A DNA stretch of 64,000 bases from assembly GCF_001270495.1 (NCBI RefSeq), contig NZ_LGUR01000162.1, forward strand, positions 62,001-126,000. The letters are read 5' to 3'. Made by a program: the position numbers and the translations under genes. Below the pieces are notes generated by a model that was not told the DNA's origin, ran no database searches, and was given only the letters and a program-made list of their open reading frames with translations. Position 1 is the stretch's first letter. The number at the start of each line of letters is the position of its first letter. Of the stretch, positions 54,929 to 64,000 are shown one piece after another. This DNA is from Streptomyces viridochromogenes (GTDB lineage: Bacteria > Actinomycetota > Actinomycetes > Streptomycetales > Streptomycetaceae).

Positions 54929-55999
54929 ATGCACGGCACAACAGCGCGGAAGCAGAACAGGTCACGGAGAGGCGCAGCGGTGGCCGCGGTAGTCGGCGCC
55001 TCGCTCGTGCTCGCCGCGTGCGGCAGCACCAAGGACACCGGCGCCGCGAGCGCGGAGGGCGGCGGCAGCGGCAAGGTCGGGGTGATCCTGCCCCTGCTGA
55101 CCTCGCCGTTCTGGCAGTCGTACAACGACTACGTGCCGAAGATGGCCGAGTCCGAGGACGTCGACACGCTCAAGACGGTCAACTCCAACAGCGACCCCTC
55201 CCAGCAGATCACCGACATCAACAACCAGCTCAACCAGGGCGTGAAGGGCCTCGTCGTCGCCCCGCTGGACAGCGCCGCCATCGAGGCCGGCCTCGACCAG
55301 GCGGAGCGCAAGGGTGTGCCGGTCGTCGCCGTCGACGTGGCGCCCGACAAGGGCAAGGTCGCGATGGTGGTGCGCGCGAACAACGTGGCGTACGGCGAGA
55401 AGGCCTGCCAGTACCTCGGCGAGCAGATCCCCTCCGGCAAGGTCGTGCAGATCATGGGCGATCTGGCCTCCGTCAACGGCCGGGACCGCTCCGAGGCGTT
55501 CCGCGCCTGTGTGAAGAAGGACTTCCCCAAGCTGAAGGTCCTGGAGATACCGGCCAAGTGGGAGTCCGACACCGCGGCCTCCAAGCTGGACACCCTGCTG
55601 AACGCCAACCCCGACATCAAGGGCATCTACATGCAGGCCGGCGGCGTCTACCTCGCGCCGACCCTCCAGACCCTGAAGTCCAAGGGGATGCTGAAGAAGG
55701 CCGGACAGGCCGGGCACATCACGATCGTCTCCAACGACGGCATCCCGCAGGAGTTCGACGCCATCCGCAAGGGCGAGATCGACGCGACCGTCTCCCAGCC
55801 CGCCGACCTGTACGCCAAGTACGGCATGTACTACATCAAGGCGGCGATGGAGGGGAAGAAGTTCCAGCCGGGACCGACCGACCACGACTCGACCATCGTC
55901 AAGCTGCCCAGCGGCATCCTGGAGGACCAGTTGCCCGCCCCGCTGGTGACCAAGGACAACGTCGACGACCCCAAGCTCTGGGGCAACACGGTCAAATGA
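54929..55999 (+). CDS. CUT2-type monosaccharide ABC transporter, binding lipoprotein
   Basis: A 356-residue RbsB/XylF-like binding protein with lipobox VLAAC (Cys31). Mature motifs: KVGVILPLLTSPFWQSYND, GLVVAPLDSAAI, VVAVDVAPDKG, then TIVSNDGIPQEFDAIRKGEIDATVSQ, all of the type 1 periplasmic fold that binds single sugars. It is first in an operon with an ATPase, a permease and the L-fuconate pathway, so L-fucose (or a close 6-deoxy or arabinose-like sugar) is the likely ligand. The stop overlaps the ATPase start (ATGA). Confidence 0.92.
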   Translation: MHGTTARKQNRSRRGAAVAAVVGASLVLAACGSTKDTGAASAEGGGSGKVGVILPLLTSPFWQSYNDYVPKMAESEDVDTLKTVNSNSDPSQQITDINNQLNQGVKGLVVAPLDSAAIEAGLDQAERKGVPVVAVDVAPDKGKVAMVVRANNVAYGEKACQYLGEQIPSGKVVQIMGDLASVNGRDRSEAFRACVKKDFPKLKVLEIPAKWESDTAASKLDTLLNANPDIKGIYMQAGGVYLAPTLQTLKSKGMLKKAGQAGHITIVSNDGIPQEFDAIRKGEIDATVSQPADLYAKYGMYYIKAAMEGKKFQPGPTDHDSTIVKLPSGILEDQLPAPLVTKDNVDDPKLWGNTVK

Positions 56000-57597
56000 G
56001 TACGGCTGTGATCACACCCCTCGCCGAGGCGCGGGACATCGTCAAGCGGTACGGCCCCACCACCGCCCTCGCCGACGGCCGGCTCACCGTCCTGCCCGGC
56101 GAGTCCCACGCCCTCGTCGGCCGCAACGGCGCCGGCAAGTCGACCCTGGTCAGGATCCTCACCGGCCTCCAGGCACCCGACGAGGGCACCGTCCGCTTCG
56201 ACGGCGAACCCGCACCGCCGCTCACCGACCGCGATGCCTGGCGCCGCAAGGTCGCCTGCGTCTACCAGCACCCCACCCTCGTCCCGGAAATGACGGTCGC
56301 GGAAAATCTCTTCATCGCCGAAATCCACACTGCCAGGTCAACGCGCCTGAATCGCAGGGTCGGCCGGGGGTCCGGGGGTTGGCCCGCGGATGAACACGGC
56401 ATCAACCGGCAGCCGCTCCAGCGCGGCTTCATCAGCTGGCGCAGACTACGCCACGAGGCCGCCGCACTCCTCGCCACCTGGGACGTGCACGTCGACCCCG
56501 AGGCGCGCACCGCCGACCTCAAGGTCGAGGACCGCCAAATGGTGGAGATCGCGCGGGCGTTGAGCTTCGGCGCCCGCTTCATCATCCTCGACGAGCCCAC
56601 CGCCCAGCTCGACAACCGTGAGATCGAGCGGCTGTTCACGCGCATGCGGGCCCTCCAGGACTCGGGCGTCACCTTCCTGTTCATCTCGCACCACCTCCAG
56701 GAGGTGTACGAGGTCTGCCAGACCGTCACGGTCCTGCGCGACGCCCGCTGGATCACCACCGCGCCGGTCGCCGAACTCCCGCGCCGGGCCCTGGTGGAGG
56801 CCATGGCGGGGGAGTCCCTGGAGGCCATCGCCGAGCAGGCCGTCGACCCCGGGGACGTCGACCACGACGCCCCCGTCCTGCTCGAAGCACGCGGGCTCAC
56901 CTCACCGGCGTACGAGAACATCGACCTCACCGTCCGCCACGGCGAGGTCGTCGGGCTCGCCGGGATCAGCGGCAGCGGCAAGGTCGAGCTCGCCGAGTCC
57001 TTCGCGGGGCTGCACACCCCGACGGGCGGCAGCGCCCGACTGGGCGGGGAGCGGCTGCCGTTCGGCGATGTGCGGGCCGCCCTCAAGGCGGGCGTCGCGT
57101 GCGTGCCCCGGGACCGCCACGACCAGGGGCTCGTCTCCGGCATGACCATCGGCGACAACGCCACCATGAGCGTCCTCGACCGGCTGGGCCGCTTCGGCTT
57201 CGTCGGCACCGAACGCAGGCGCGGCTTCGCCACCGCCCTCATCGAACGCCTCGACATCCACACCGAGGGCCCCGACCAGCCCGTCTCCGACCTGTCCGGC
57301 GGCAACGCGCAGAAGGTCGTCATGGCCCGCGCCCTCGCCTCCGACCCCCGGCTGCTCGTGCTGATCAACCCCACCGCGGGCGTGGACGTGAAGTCCAAGG
57401 AGTCCCTGCTCGCCCGCATGGACAGCGCCCGCGAGGACGGCACCTCCGTACTCGTCGTCTCCGACGAACTCGACGACCTGCGCCGGTGCGACCGCGTCCT
57501 CGTCCTGTTCCACGGCCGTGTCGTCGCCGAGCACCCGGCGGGCTGGCACGACCACGAGCTGATCGCCTCCATCGAAGGAGTGGACCGCAATGGCTGA
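55996..57597 (+). CDS. CUT2-type ABC transporter ATPase (double NBD) with an in-frame insertion
   Basis: A 533-residue protein with two nucleotide-binding domains. NBD1 has Walker A GRNGAGKST (42-50), the signature replaced by LKVEDRQMVEIARAL, and Walker B FIILDEPTAQLD. NBD2 has a degenerate Walker A GISGSGKVE, a clear LSGGNAQKVV signature, and LLVLINPTAGVD with Asn in place of the usual Asp-Glu. So one ATP site is probably catalytic, as usual in this family. A 29-residue segment (108-136) between NLFI and NRQPLQRGF looks inserted. ATG 55996 overlaps the upstream stop. Confidence 0.9.
   Translation: MSTAVITPLAEARDIVKRYGPTTALADGRLTVLPGESHALVGRNGAGKSTLVRILTGLQAPDEGTVRFDGEPAPPLTDRDAWRRKVACVYQHPTLVPEMTVAENLFIAEIHTARSTRLNRRVGRGSGGWPADEHGINRQPLQRGFISWRRLRHEAAALLATWDVHVDPEARTADLKVEDRQMVEIARALSFGARFIILDEPTAQLDNREIERLFTRMRALQDSGVTFLFISHHLQEVYEVCQTVTVLRDARWITTAPVAELPRRALVEAMAGESLEAIAEQAVDPGDVDHDAPVLLEARGLTSPAYENIDLTVRHGEVVGLAGISGSGKVELAESFAGLHTPTGGSARLGGERLPFGDVRAALKAGVACVPRDRHDQGLVSGMTIGDNATMSVLDRLGRFGFVGTERRRGFATALIERLDIHTEGPDQPVSDLSGGNAQKVVMARALASDPRLLVLINPTAGVDVKSKESLLARMDSAREDGTSVLVVSDELDDLRRCDRVLVLFHGRVVAEHPAGWHDHELIASIEGVDRNG
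56317..56403 (+). other. 87-bp in-frame insertion inside the ATPase gene
   Basis: The bases encode about 29 residues (AEIHTARSTRLNRRVGRG, then SGGWPADEHGI) that do not belong to the ABC fold; the flanks NLFI and NRQPLQRGFISW join naturally when it is removed. ATC precedes and ends the segment. It contains a G-run region with partial dyad symmetry. It may be a small mobile repeat captured in frame. Confidence 0.5.
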
Positions 57598-58615
57598 CAC
57601 CAAGGCCCCACCGGCCCTGCCCGTGAAGGTGCCGGACGCCCGTGCCGCCAGGACGGTCCTGCTCCGCCGCGCCCGCGAACTCGCCCTCGTACCGGCCCTG
57701 TTGCTGCTCCTGGTGCTCGGCGCGGTGGTCAACGACTCGTTCCTCACCGAGCGCAACCTGATCTCCATCCTCGGCGCCTCCGCCGCGCTGGCGATGGTCG
57801 TGCTGGCCGAGTCGCTGGTCCTGATCACCGGCAAGTTCGACCTGTCCCTGGAGTCGGTCGTCGGTATCGCGCCCGCCGTGGGAGCGCTCCTCGTCCTGCC
57901 CGCCGCCAGCTCCGGCTGGGGCGCCGAACTCCCCGCCGCCCTGGCCATGCTGGCGATCGTCGCGGTGGGCGGGGCCGTCGGGGCCTTCAACGGCATCCTG
58001 GTCGTGAAGTTCAAGCTCAACGCGTTCATCGTGACGCTCGCGATGCTGATCGTGCTGCGCGGTCTGCTGGTCGGCGCGACCAAGGGCAAGACGCTGTTCG
58101 GGATGCCCGACAGCTTCTACTCCCTCGCCACCACGACGTTCATCGGCATCCCGATGTCGGTGTGGCTCGCGGCGGCCGCCTTCGCGATCACCGGGTTCGT
58201 GCTGAAGTACCACCGCATCGGCCGCGCCCTGTACGCCATCGGCGGCAACGCGGACGCGGCCCGCGCGGCCGGCATCCGGGTCGAGCGTGTGATGCTCGGC
58301 GTGTTCGTCGTCGCGGGCGCCCTCGCGGCCGTCGGCGGGATCATCCAGACCGGCTATGTCGGGGCGATCAGCGCCAACCAGGGCAACAACATGATCTTCA
58401 CCGTGTTCGCGGCGGCGGTGATCGGTGGTATCAGCCTGGACGGCGGCAAGGGCACCATGTTCGGCGCCCTGACCGGCGTACTCCTCCTCGGCGTCGTCCA
58501 GAACCTGCTCACCCTCGCCCAGGTGCCGTCCTTCTGGATCCAGGCCATCTACGGCGGAATCATCCTGGTCGCCCTCATGATCGCCCGCGTGACGACGGGC
58601 CGCGCCCAGGACTGA
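57590..58615 (+). CDS. CUT2-type monosaccharide ABC transporter permease
   Basis: A 341-residue RbsC-like membrane protein with eight to ten hydrophobic segments ([18 protein letters not shown], then [21 protein letters not shown]). [19 protein letters not shown] and [18 protein letters not shown], the family signature for the cytoplasmic loop, are clear. ATG 57590 overlaps the ATPase stop by eight bases. It forms the channel of the probable L-fucose importer. Confidence 0.93.
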   Translation: MADTKAPPALPVKVPDARAARTVLLRRARELALVPALLLLLVLGAVVNDSFLTERNLISILGASAALAMVVLAESLVLITGKFDLSLESVVGIAPAVGALLVLPAASSGWGAELPAALAMLAIVAVGGAVGAFNGILVVKFKLNAFIVTLAMLIVLRGLLVGATKGKTLFGMPDSFYSLATTTFIGIPMSVWLAAAAFAITGFVLKYHRIGRALYAIGGNADAARAAGIRVERVMLGVFVVAGALAAVGGIIQTGYVGAISANQGNNMIFTVFAAAVIGGISLDGGKGTMFGALTGVLLLGVVQNLLTLAQVPSFWIQAIYGGIILVALMIARVTTGRAQD

Positions 58616-58661
58616 CCCGCGCTGTCCCCCTCATCGACGTCACCGACCCGAAAGGCCCTCT

Positions 58662-60014
58662 GTGTCCCCGACCCCCGGCCCCTCTTGTCGCATCTCCGCG
58701 CTCGAGACCTATGACATCCGCTTCCCCACCTCGCGCGAGCTCGACGGCTCCGACGCGATGAACCCGGACCCGGACTACTCGGCCGCGTACGTCGTCCTGC
58801 GCACCGACGCGGCCGACGGGCCGGCGGGGCACGGATTCACCTTCACCATCGGGCGGGGCAACGAGGTCCAGGTCGCCGCGATCGAGGCGCTGCGCGGACA
58901 TGTCGTCGGCCGGTCCGTCGACGAACTGTGCGCCGACCCGGGGACCCTGAATCGCGACCTGATCGGCGACAGCCAGCTGCGCTGGCTCGGCCCCGAGAAG
59001 GGCGTGATGCACATGGCGATCGGCGCCGTCATGAACGCCGTGTGGGACCTGGCCGCCCAGCGCGCAGACAAGCCGCTGTGGCGCCTCCTCGCCGACGCCG
59101 ACCCCGAGTGGATCGTCCGTCAGATCGACTTCCGGTACCTCACCGACGCGCTCACGCCCGAGGAGGCGCTGACGATCCTGCGCCGGGGACGGGAGGGTTC
59201 GCAGGAGCGTGCCGCCCGGCTCCTGGAGCGCGGCTACCCCGCCTACACCACCTCCGCCGGCTGGCTCGGCTACGACGACGACAAGCTCACCCGGCTCGCC
59301 GCCGAGGCCGTCGCCGACGGCTTCCGGCAGATCAAGCTGAAGGTCGGCGCCGACCTGGAGGACGACGTCCGGCGCTGCCGCGTCGCCCGTTCGGTCGTCG
59401 GGCCGGACATCCGCATCGCCGTCGACGCCAACCAGCGCTGGGACGTCGACGAGGCGATCCGCTGGACCAAGGCCCTCGCCGAGTTCGACCCGTACTGGAT
59501 CGAGGAACCCACCAGCCCCGACGACGTCCTCGGCCACGCGGCGATCCGCGAGGCCGTCGCCCCGGTGAAGGTGGCCACCGGCGAGCACGTGCAGAACAGG
59601 GTCGTCTTCAAGCAGCTCCTCCAGGCCGGCGCCCTCGACGTCGTCCAGATCGACGCGGCCCGCGTCGGCGGCGTCAACGAGAACCTCGCCATCCTGCTGC
59701 TCGCCGCCAAGTTCGGCGTCCCGGTGTGCCCGCACGCGGGCGGCGTCGGCCTGTGCGAACTCGTCCAGCACCTGTCGATGTACGACTACGTGGCCGTCAC
59801 CGGCACCACCGAGGACCGTGTCATCGAGTACGTCGACCATCTGCACGACCACTTCCTGAACCCGGTGGTGATCAGGGAAGGTCACTACACGGCACCCACC
59901 GCGCCGGGCTTCTCGGCCGCCATGCGACCCGAGTCGATCGCGCGGTACACGTTCCCGGACGGCGCCTTCTGGGCCGCCGACCTCCAGACGCAGAAGAAGG
60001 GGCACGCGGCATGA
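58662..60014 (+). CDS. L-fuconate dehydratase (enolase superfamily)
   Basis: A 450-residue enolase-superfamily enzyme that converts L-fuconate to 2-keto-3-deoxy-L-fuconate. Family marks: [21 protein letters not shown] at the N-terminal cap, catalytic KxK in [11 protein letters not shown], metal-binding Asp in AVDANQRWD, Glu in WIEEPTSP and TGEHVQNR, and His in [23 protein letters not shown] is distinctive of fuconate dehydratases. GTG 58662 has only a weak upstream site. The stop overlaps the following SDR start by four bases. Confidence 0.93.
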   Translation: MSPTPGPSCRISALETYDIRFPTSRELDGSDAMNPDPDYSAAYVVLRTDAADGPAGHGFTFTIGRGNEVQVAAIEALRGHVVGRSVDELCADPGTLNRDLIGDSQLRWLGPEKGVMHMAIGAVMNAVWDLAAQRADKPLWRLLADADPEWIVRQIDFRYLTDALTPEEALTILRRGREGSQERAARLLERGYPAYTTSAGWLGYDDDKLTRLAAEAVADGFRQIKLKVGADLEDDVRRCRVARSVVGPDIRIAVDANQRWDVDEAIRWTKALAEFDPYWIEEPTSPDDVLGHAAIREAVAPVKVATGEHVQNRVVFKQLLQAGALDVVQIDAARVGGVNENLAILLLAAKFGVPVCPHAGGVGLCELVQHLSMYDYVAVTGTTEDRVIEYVDHLHDHFLNPVVIREGHYTAPTAPGFSAAMRPESIARYTFPDGAFWAADLQTQKKGHAA

Positions 60015-60766
60015 GCGACTTCGACGGTCTCAAGGCGCTGGTGACCGGAGGCGCCTCCGGCATCGGCCGGGCCACGGCCGAACTCCTCGCCGCGCGCGGC
60101 GCCCAGGTCGCCGTACTCGACCTGGACCCGTCGTCCGTCGAGAAGCCGCTGCTCGCCTTCCGCGCGGACGTGACCGACGACGCCTCCGTGCGCGCGGCCG
60201 TGGCCGCCGCCGTGGCCGGCCTCGGCGGACTGGACGTGGTGGTCAACAACGCCGGCATCGGCGCCCAGGGCACCGTCGAGGACAACGACGACACCGAGTG
60301 GCACCGGGTGATGGACGTCAATGTCGTCGGCATGGTGCGGGTCGCCCGCGCCGCCCTCCCGCATCTGCGCGACTCGTCGCACGCGGCGATCGTCAACACC
60401 TGCTCCATCGCGGCCACGGCAGGGCTCCCGCAGCGGGCCCTCTACAGCGCGACCAAGGGCGCCGTCTACTCCCTCACCCTCGCCATGGCCGCCGACCACG
60501 TCCGCGAGGGCATCCGCGTCAACTGCGTCAACCCCGGAACGGTCGACACCCCCTGGGTCGGCCGCCTGCTCGACTCCGCCTCCGACCCGGCCGCCGAACG
60601 CGCCGCCCTGGAGGCCCGCCAGCCCACCGGCCGCCTCGTCTCGGCCGCTGAAGTCGCCGGCGCCGTCGCCTACTTGGCGAGTCCGCTCTCCGGCGCGACG
60701 ACCGGCACCGCCCTCGCCGTCGACGGCGGCATGCAGGGGCTGCGCCTGCGGCCGGTGAGCCGGTGA
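60011..60766 (+). CDS. SDR dehydrogenase, probable 2-keto-3-deoxy-L-fuconate dehydrogenase
   Basis: A 251-residue classical [30 protein letters not shown], Ser in VNTCSIAA and YxxxK in [12 protein letters not shown]. The C-terminal [14 protein letters not shown] is standard. The probable NAD preference follows from the Asp in [10 protein letters not shown]. Directly after the fuconate dehydratase and coupled by a four-base overlap, it should oxidise 2-keto-3-deoxy-L-fuconate at C4. An L-fucose 1-dehydrogenase role is the alternative, since an aldo-keto reductase follows and could take either step. Confidence 0.85.
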   Translation: MSDFDGLKALVTGGASGIGRATAELLAARGAQVAVLDLDPSSVEKPLLAFRADVTDDASVRAAVAAAVAGLGGLDVVVNNAGIGAQGTVEDNDDTEWHRVMDVNVVGMVRVARAALPHLRDSSHAAIVNTCSIAATAGLPQRALYSATKGAVYSLTLAMAADHVREGIRVNCVNPGTVDTPWVGRLLDSASDPAAERAALEARQPTGRLVSAAEVAGAVAYLASPLSGATTGTALAVDGGMQGLRLRPVSR

Positions 60767-61710
60767 GCGTCCCGCGCGGACTCGGCTTCGGAGCCGCCGT
60801 CATCGGCAACCTCTACACCGAGGTCACCGACGAGCAGGCGCATGAAGCGGTGTCCGCGGCCTGGCGGCGCGGCATCCGCTACTACGACACCGCACCCCAC
60901 TACGGCCTCGGCCTGTCCGAACGCCGCCTCGGCGCGGCCCTGCGCGAGCACCCGCGCGAGGAGTACACGGTCTCGACCAAGGTGGGCCGCCGCCTGGTGC
61001 CGCAGACCGACGGCGGAGACGACCTGGCGAACGGCTTCGCCGTACCCGCCACGCACCGCCGCGTCTGGGACTTCAGCGAGGACGGCGTACGACGCACCCT
61101 GGAGGCGGGCCTGGAGCGGCTCGGCCTCGACCGCGTCGACGTCGTCTACCTCCACGACCCCGACGACCACGCCGAGCAGGCATTCCGGGAGGGCTACCCG
61201 GCGCTGGAGAAGCTCCGCTCGGAGGGTGTGGTCGGCTCGATCGGCGCCGGCATGAACCAGGCGGAGATGCTCACCCGCTTCGTCCGCGACACGGACGTCG
61301 ACGTGGTGCTGTGCGCGGGCCGCTACACCCTGCTCGACCAGAGCGCGCTCACGGACCTGCTGCCCGCGGCCGTGGAGCGGGGCGTCTCCGTGGTGATCGG
61401 CGGTGCCTTCAACTCGGGACTGCTCGCGGACCCGAAGCCCGGGGCGACGTACAACTACGCCGAGGCGCCGGACGAGTTGCTGCACAAGGCCCTGCGCATG
61501 AGGGAGATCGCGCGCCGGCACGGCATCACCCTGCGAGCCGCCGCGCTGGCCTTCTGCGCGGCCCACCCGGCGGTGAAGAGCGTTCTGGTGGGCGCGCGCT
61601 CGGCCGCTGAAGTCCACGACTGCGCCGACCAGTTCGCCACACCCGTACCCGCCCCCTTCTGGCAGGAGCTGCGGGACACCGGACTCCTGGCCACCGAGGA
61701 GCCGTCATGA
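60763..61710 (+). CDS. Aldo-keto reductase, probable L-fucose 1-dehydrogenase
   Basis: A 315-residue AKR. The catalytic tetrad is visible: Asp and Tyr in YYDTAPHYGLG, Lys in VSTKVGRRL, His in VVYLHDPDDH. The sequence matches the D-threo-aldose/L-fucose dehydrogenase branch. It oxidises L-fucose to L-fucono-lactone with NAD(P). GTG 60763 overlaps the SDR stop by four bases, and the mutarotase start overlaps its own stop. All these genes are translated as one chain. Confidence 0.9.
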   Translation: MSVPRGLGFGAAVIGNLYTEVTDEQAHEAVSAAWRRGIRYYDTAPHYGLGLSERRLGAALREHPREEYTVSTKVGRRLVPQTDGGDDLANGFAVPATHRRVWDFSEDGVRRTLEAGLERLGLDRVDVVYLHDPDDHAEQAFREGYPALEKLRSEGVVGSIGAGMNQAEMLTRFVRDTDVDVVLCAGRYTLLDQSALTDLLPAAVERGVSVVIGGAFNSGLLADPKPGATYNYAEAPDELLHKALRMREIARRHGITLRAAALAFCAAHPAVKSVLVGARSAAEVHDCADQFATPVPAPFWQELRDTGLLATEEPS

Positions 61711-62021
61711 GAGTCGCCCTGCACACCAAGGTCCGCGCGGACCGCGTCGCCGAGTACGAGGCCGCCCACCGCGAGGTTCCGAAGGAACTCACGGACGCCA
61801 TCCGGGCCGCCGGGGCGACCTCCTGGACGATCTGGCGCAGCGGCACCGACCTCTTCCACGTCCTGGAGTGCGAGGACTACGGCCGGCTCCTCGCCGAGCT
61901 GGAGAAACTGCCGGTCAACGTGGTCTGGCAGGCCCGCATGGCCGAACTGCTCGACGTGGTGCACGACTACTCCGACGAGGGCGCGGACGCCGGCCTGCCC
62001 GTCGTGTGGGAGCTGCCGTGA
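61707..62021 (+). CDS. L-rhamnose/L-fucose mutarotase family protein
   Basis: A 104-residue dimeric alpha/beta protein of the RhaM (DUF718) family: VALHTKVRADRVAEYEAAHREV, the SWTIWRSGTDLFHVLEC strand with His, and the conserved NVVWQARMAELLD. It interconverts alpha and beta anomers of 6-deoxyhexoses, which supports the fucose dehydrogenase. The RhaM rather than FucU fold is notable in a fucose operon. ATG 61707 overlaps the AKR stop by four bases. Confidence 0.92.
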   Translation: MRVALHTKVRADRVAEYEAAHREVPKELTDAIRAAGATSWTIWRSGTDLFHVLECEDYGRLLAELEKLPVNVVWQARMAELLDVVHDYSDEGADAGLPVVWELP

Positions 62022-62851
62022 CGCTCGTCGACGCCCACCACCACGTCTGGGACCTCTCGGTGCGGGACCAGGACTGGATCACCGGACCCGAACTCCGGCC
62101 GCTCCGGCGGAACTTCACCGTCGCCGACCTCGCTGCCGAGGCGCGGGTCGCCGGAATCGACCGTACCGTCCTCGTCCAGACCGTCACCGTGCCCGAGGAG
62201 ACCCCGGAGTTCCTGGCCCTCGCCGCCGAGCACGAGCTCATCGCGGGCGTCGTCGGCTGGACCGACCTCACCCGCCCGGATGTCGCCGAGGAACTGGCCC
62301 GGCTGCGCGAGCTGCCCGGAGGCGGGTACCTGAAGGGCATCCGCCACCAGGTGCAGGGCGAACCCGACCCGGAATGGCTGCTGCGTGCGGACGTACGGCG
62401 CGGGCTGGCCGCCCTGACCGACGCCGGACTGGTCTACGACCTGGTCGTGCTGCCGCACCAGCTGTCGGCCTGCGTCAAGGCCGCCGCGGACCACGCCGGC
62501 CTCACCTTCGTCCTGGACCACCTGGGCAAACCGCCCATCGCCTCGGGCGAGCGGGAACCCTGGGAGACGGCGGTCCGCTCCCTGGCCGCCCTCCCCAACA
62601 CCGTCTGCAAGCTCTCCGGCATGGTCACCGAGGCCGACCTCGCCTCGTGGAGGGTCGACGACCTGCGCCCGTACGCCGACGTCGTCCTGGACGCGTTCGG
62701 CCCTGGCCGGCTGATGTTCGGCTCCGACTGGCCGGTGTGCACGCTGGCCGCGTCGTACGGCCAAGTCCTCGACACGGCACGGGAACTGACCGCCGCGTCC
62801 GACCGCCGGCAGATCTTCGAGGCGACCGCCATCCGCGTCTACGACCTCTGA
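62018..62851 (+). CDS. Amidohydrolase-family lactonase, probable L-fucono-lactonase
   Basis: A 277-residue TIM-barrel amidohydrolase of the 2-pyrone-4,6-dicarboxylate lactonase group. The HxH motif is in VDAHHHVWDL, with YLKGIRHQVQGEPDPEWLL, FVLDHLGKPPI and FGSDWPVCTL, as in L-fuconolactonases. It opens L-fucono-lactone to L-fuconate. GTG 62018 overlaps the mutarotase stop. Its 3' end overlaps a convergent gene by 13 bp. No gene for the last step to pyruvate and lactate follows. Confidence 0.92.
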   Translation: MTLVDAHHHVWDLSVRDQDWITGPELRPLRRNFTVADLAAEARVAGIDRTVLVQTVTVPEETPEFLALAAEHELIAGVVGWTDLTRPDVAEELARLRELPGGGYLKGIRHQVQGEPDPEWLLRADVRRGLAALTDAGLVYDLVVLPHQLSACVKAAADHAGLTFVLDHLGKPPIASGEREPWETAVRSLAALPNTVCKLSGMVTEADLASWRVDDLRPYADVVLDAFGPGRLMFGSDWPVCTLAASYGQVLDTARELTAASDRRQIFEATAIRVYDL

Positions 62852-64000
62852 GCCACCCTGGCCAGCCTGGTCGGCGGCAGATACTCCCGCACATACGTCC
62901 GCTCCCAGCACGCGCCCGTCTCCCGCAGCTCACGCCAGGTCGTGTAGCGGTACCGGAAGAGGCGGGCGCGGACATGGCGTGGCGGCGCGTCGGGCGGGAA
63001 CGGCGAGCGGCGCAGCAGCTTCAGCGTGTCGCGGTCGTTCTCCAGGAGCCGTTCCACCAGCGCGCCGAACCACGACCCGGCGTACGCGGGGGACAGCGCG
63101 GCGAACCACATCAGCCAGTCCAGCCGCAGATGGTACGGCGCGAACTGCCGCGGCCAGCGCCGGGGATCGCCCGGCTTGCCCTTGAACTCGTACTCCCGCC
63201 AGTCCGAGTCCTCCCGCGGTACGTCGTCGTCGGTGCCCTCGATGACCACCTCGTACCGGATCCGGCTGACGCTGCCGAACGCGCCGTAGGTGTTGACCAG
63301 ATGGAGCGGGTCGAAGGAGCGGTTCATGATCTGGCGGCGGGAGATCATGTTGGCGACGGGGTGGTAGCTCAGGCCGACCAGGAGCACGGCGACCGCGAGG
63401 ACCACGACCTCGTACCACAGCGGTGTGCCGGGCACGGACTGTCGATCACCGGGGAACTCGATCGCCGACAGGGCCAGCACGATGGTGATCCAGTTCAGCC
63501 AGGAGAAGTTGCCCGACATCACCAGCCACAGCTGGGTGACGATCATCAGGGCGGCGGCGGCCGTCGCGATCGGCTGCGGGGTGAAGAGGAGGACGGGCAC
63601 GACCAGCTGGGTGACATGGTTGGCGGCCACCTCGACCCGGTGCAGGGGCTTGGGCAGATGGTGGAAGAACCAGCTCAGCGGGCCCGGCATCGGCTGGGTC
63701 TCGTGGTGGTGGTCCAGGCAGGTGAGTTTTCGCCAGCACTCGTCGCCGCGCATCTTGATCAGCCCCGCCCCGAACTCGACGCGGAACAGGATCCAGCGCA
63801 GCAGGAACAGGACCACGATCGGCGGCGCCACCTCGTCGTTGCCCAGGAAGACGGCGAGGAAGCCGACCTCCAGCAACAGGGACTCCCAGCCGAACGAGTA
63901 CCAGGTCTGGCCGACGTTCACGATCGACAGGTACAGCGCCCACGGGACCAGCCACAGCAGCATGGCGCCCCACAGCGGCACGGCGTTGTCCAGCCCGGCC
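62839..64000 (-). CDS. Lipase maturation factor-like membrane protein (5' end beyond window)
   Basis: The frame is open to the window edge, so the N-terminus is missing; 387 residues are seen. Several membrane helices (WLVPWALYLSIVNVG, then LLEVGFLAVFL, LLRWILFRVEFGAG) surround the family signature RKLTCLDHHHETQPMPGPLSWFFHHLPK. The C-terminal soluble part has RYEVVIEGTDDD and YHLRLDWLMWFAAL. This is the LMF1/LMF2-like family, found in actinobacteria with unknown substrate. It overlaps the lactonase gene end by 13 bp and is unrelated to fucose use. Confidence 0.85.
   Translation of the reverse strand, partial: AGLDNAVPLWGAMLLWLVPWALYLSIVNVGQTWYSFGWESLLLEVGFLAVFLGNDEVAPPIVVLFLLRWILFRVEFGAGLIKMRGDECWRKLTCLDHHHETQPMPGPLSWFFHHLPKPLHRVEVAANHVTQLVVPVLLFTPQPIATAAAALMIVTQLWLVMSGNFSWLNWITIVLALSAIEFPGDRQSVPGTPLWYEVVVLAVAVLLVGLSYHPVANMISRRQIMNRSFDPLHLVNTYGAFGSVSRIRYEVVIEGTDDDVPREDSDWREYEFKGKPGDPRRWPRQFAPYHLRLDWLMWFAALSPAYAGSWFGALVERLLENDRDTLKLLRRSPFPPDAPPRHVRARLFRYRYTTWRELRETGACWERTYVREYLPPTRLARVAQRS

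Noticed and set aside
53146..57597. A 1,483-residue open frame across several genes
   Set aside because: It is the ATPase frame running open upstream through antisense and shadow sequence. The real ATPase starts at 55996, where ATG overlaps the previous stop.

Overview
The window is chromosomal DNA of a high-GC actinomycete, almost certainly a Streptomyces. Third codon positions are strongly G/C-biased and GTG/TTG starts are frequent. The gene set is also typical: actinobacterial glgA and glgC, panD, an Rpf-LysM-M23 cell-wall hydrolase, a WS/DGAT acyltransferase, several secreted glycosidases, and two CUT1 sugar transporters without their own ATPase. No rRNA, tRNA, CRISPR array or intact insertion sequence was seen.

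Layout. (1) 1-14.1 kb is a plant type II arabinogalactan/galactan island. It holds a LacI regulator (C-terminus only), a CUT1 binding protein and two permeases around a GH42 beta-galactosidase, a broken GH27 gene, a ROK repressor, a second binding-protein gene fused by deletion to a headless GH51 arabinofuranosidase, a secreted GH43_24-like exo-beta-1,3-galactanase with a ricin-type lectin, and a secreted GH97. (2) 14.1-18.0 kb is a decay zone: fragments of MarR, a DNA-repair ATPase, a second pirin, AraC and an IS630 transposase surround one intact pirin gene. (3) 18.1-36.1 kb is mostly core or housekeeping: panD, acetyltransferases, a racemase-like protein, 6-phosphogluconate dehydrogenase, a cell-wall hydrolase, a DMT transporter, an Fe-S protein, glycogen genes, a GH2 pseudogene, WS/DGAT, SDRs, an HD protein, a 57-residue orphan, GNAT, TetR and an SGNH hydrolase. 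(4) 36.1-54.0 kb is a host-glycan island. Secreted GH20 and GH29 enzymes and a serine hydrolase come first. A LacI repressor then diverges from an operon of CUT1 binding protein and two permeases, GH5 (beta-mannosidase-like), GH85 endo-beta-N-acetylglucosaminidase and GH38 alpha-mannosidase. (5) 54.0-62.9 kb is a FadR/GntR-controlled L-fucose module: a monosaccharide ABC transporter, then fuconate dehydratase, SDR, aldo-keto reductase, mutarotase and lactonase in an overlapping operon. A lipase-maturation-factor-like gene runs off the right edge.

How the parts fit (inference). GH85 would release N-glycans outside the cell, leaving one GlcNAc on the reducing end. The CUT1 transporter would import them. 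GH38 and GH5, which lack signal peptides, would dismantle them in the cytoplasm down to Man-beta-1,4-GlcNAc and its monosaccharides. Secreted GH20 and GH29 would trim antennae and release fucose, and the neighbouring operon would import and oxidise the L-fucose. This looks like a complete Streptomyces N-glycan/fucose foraging locus, under a cluster of LacI operators on one side and FadR-type operators on the other. It is the most interesting system here. By contrast, the arabinogalactan island shows several independent inactivating events.
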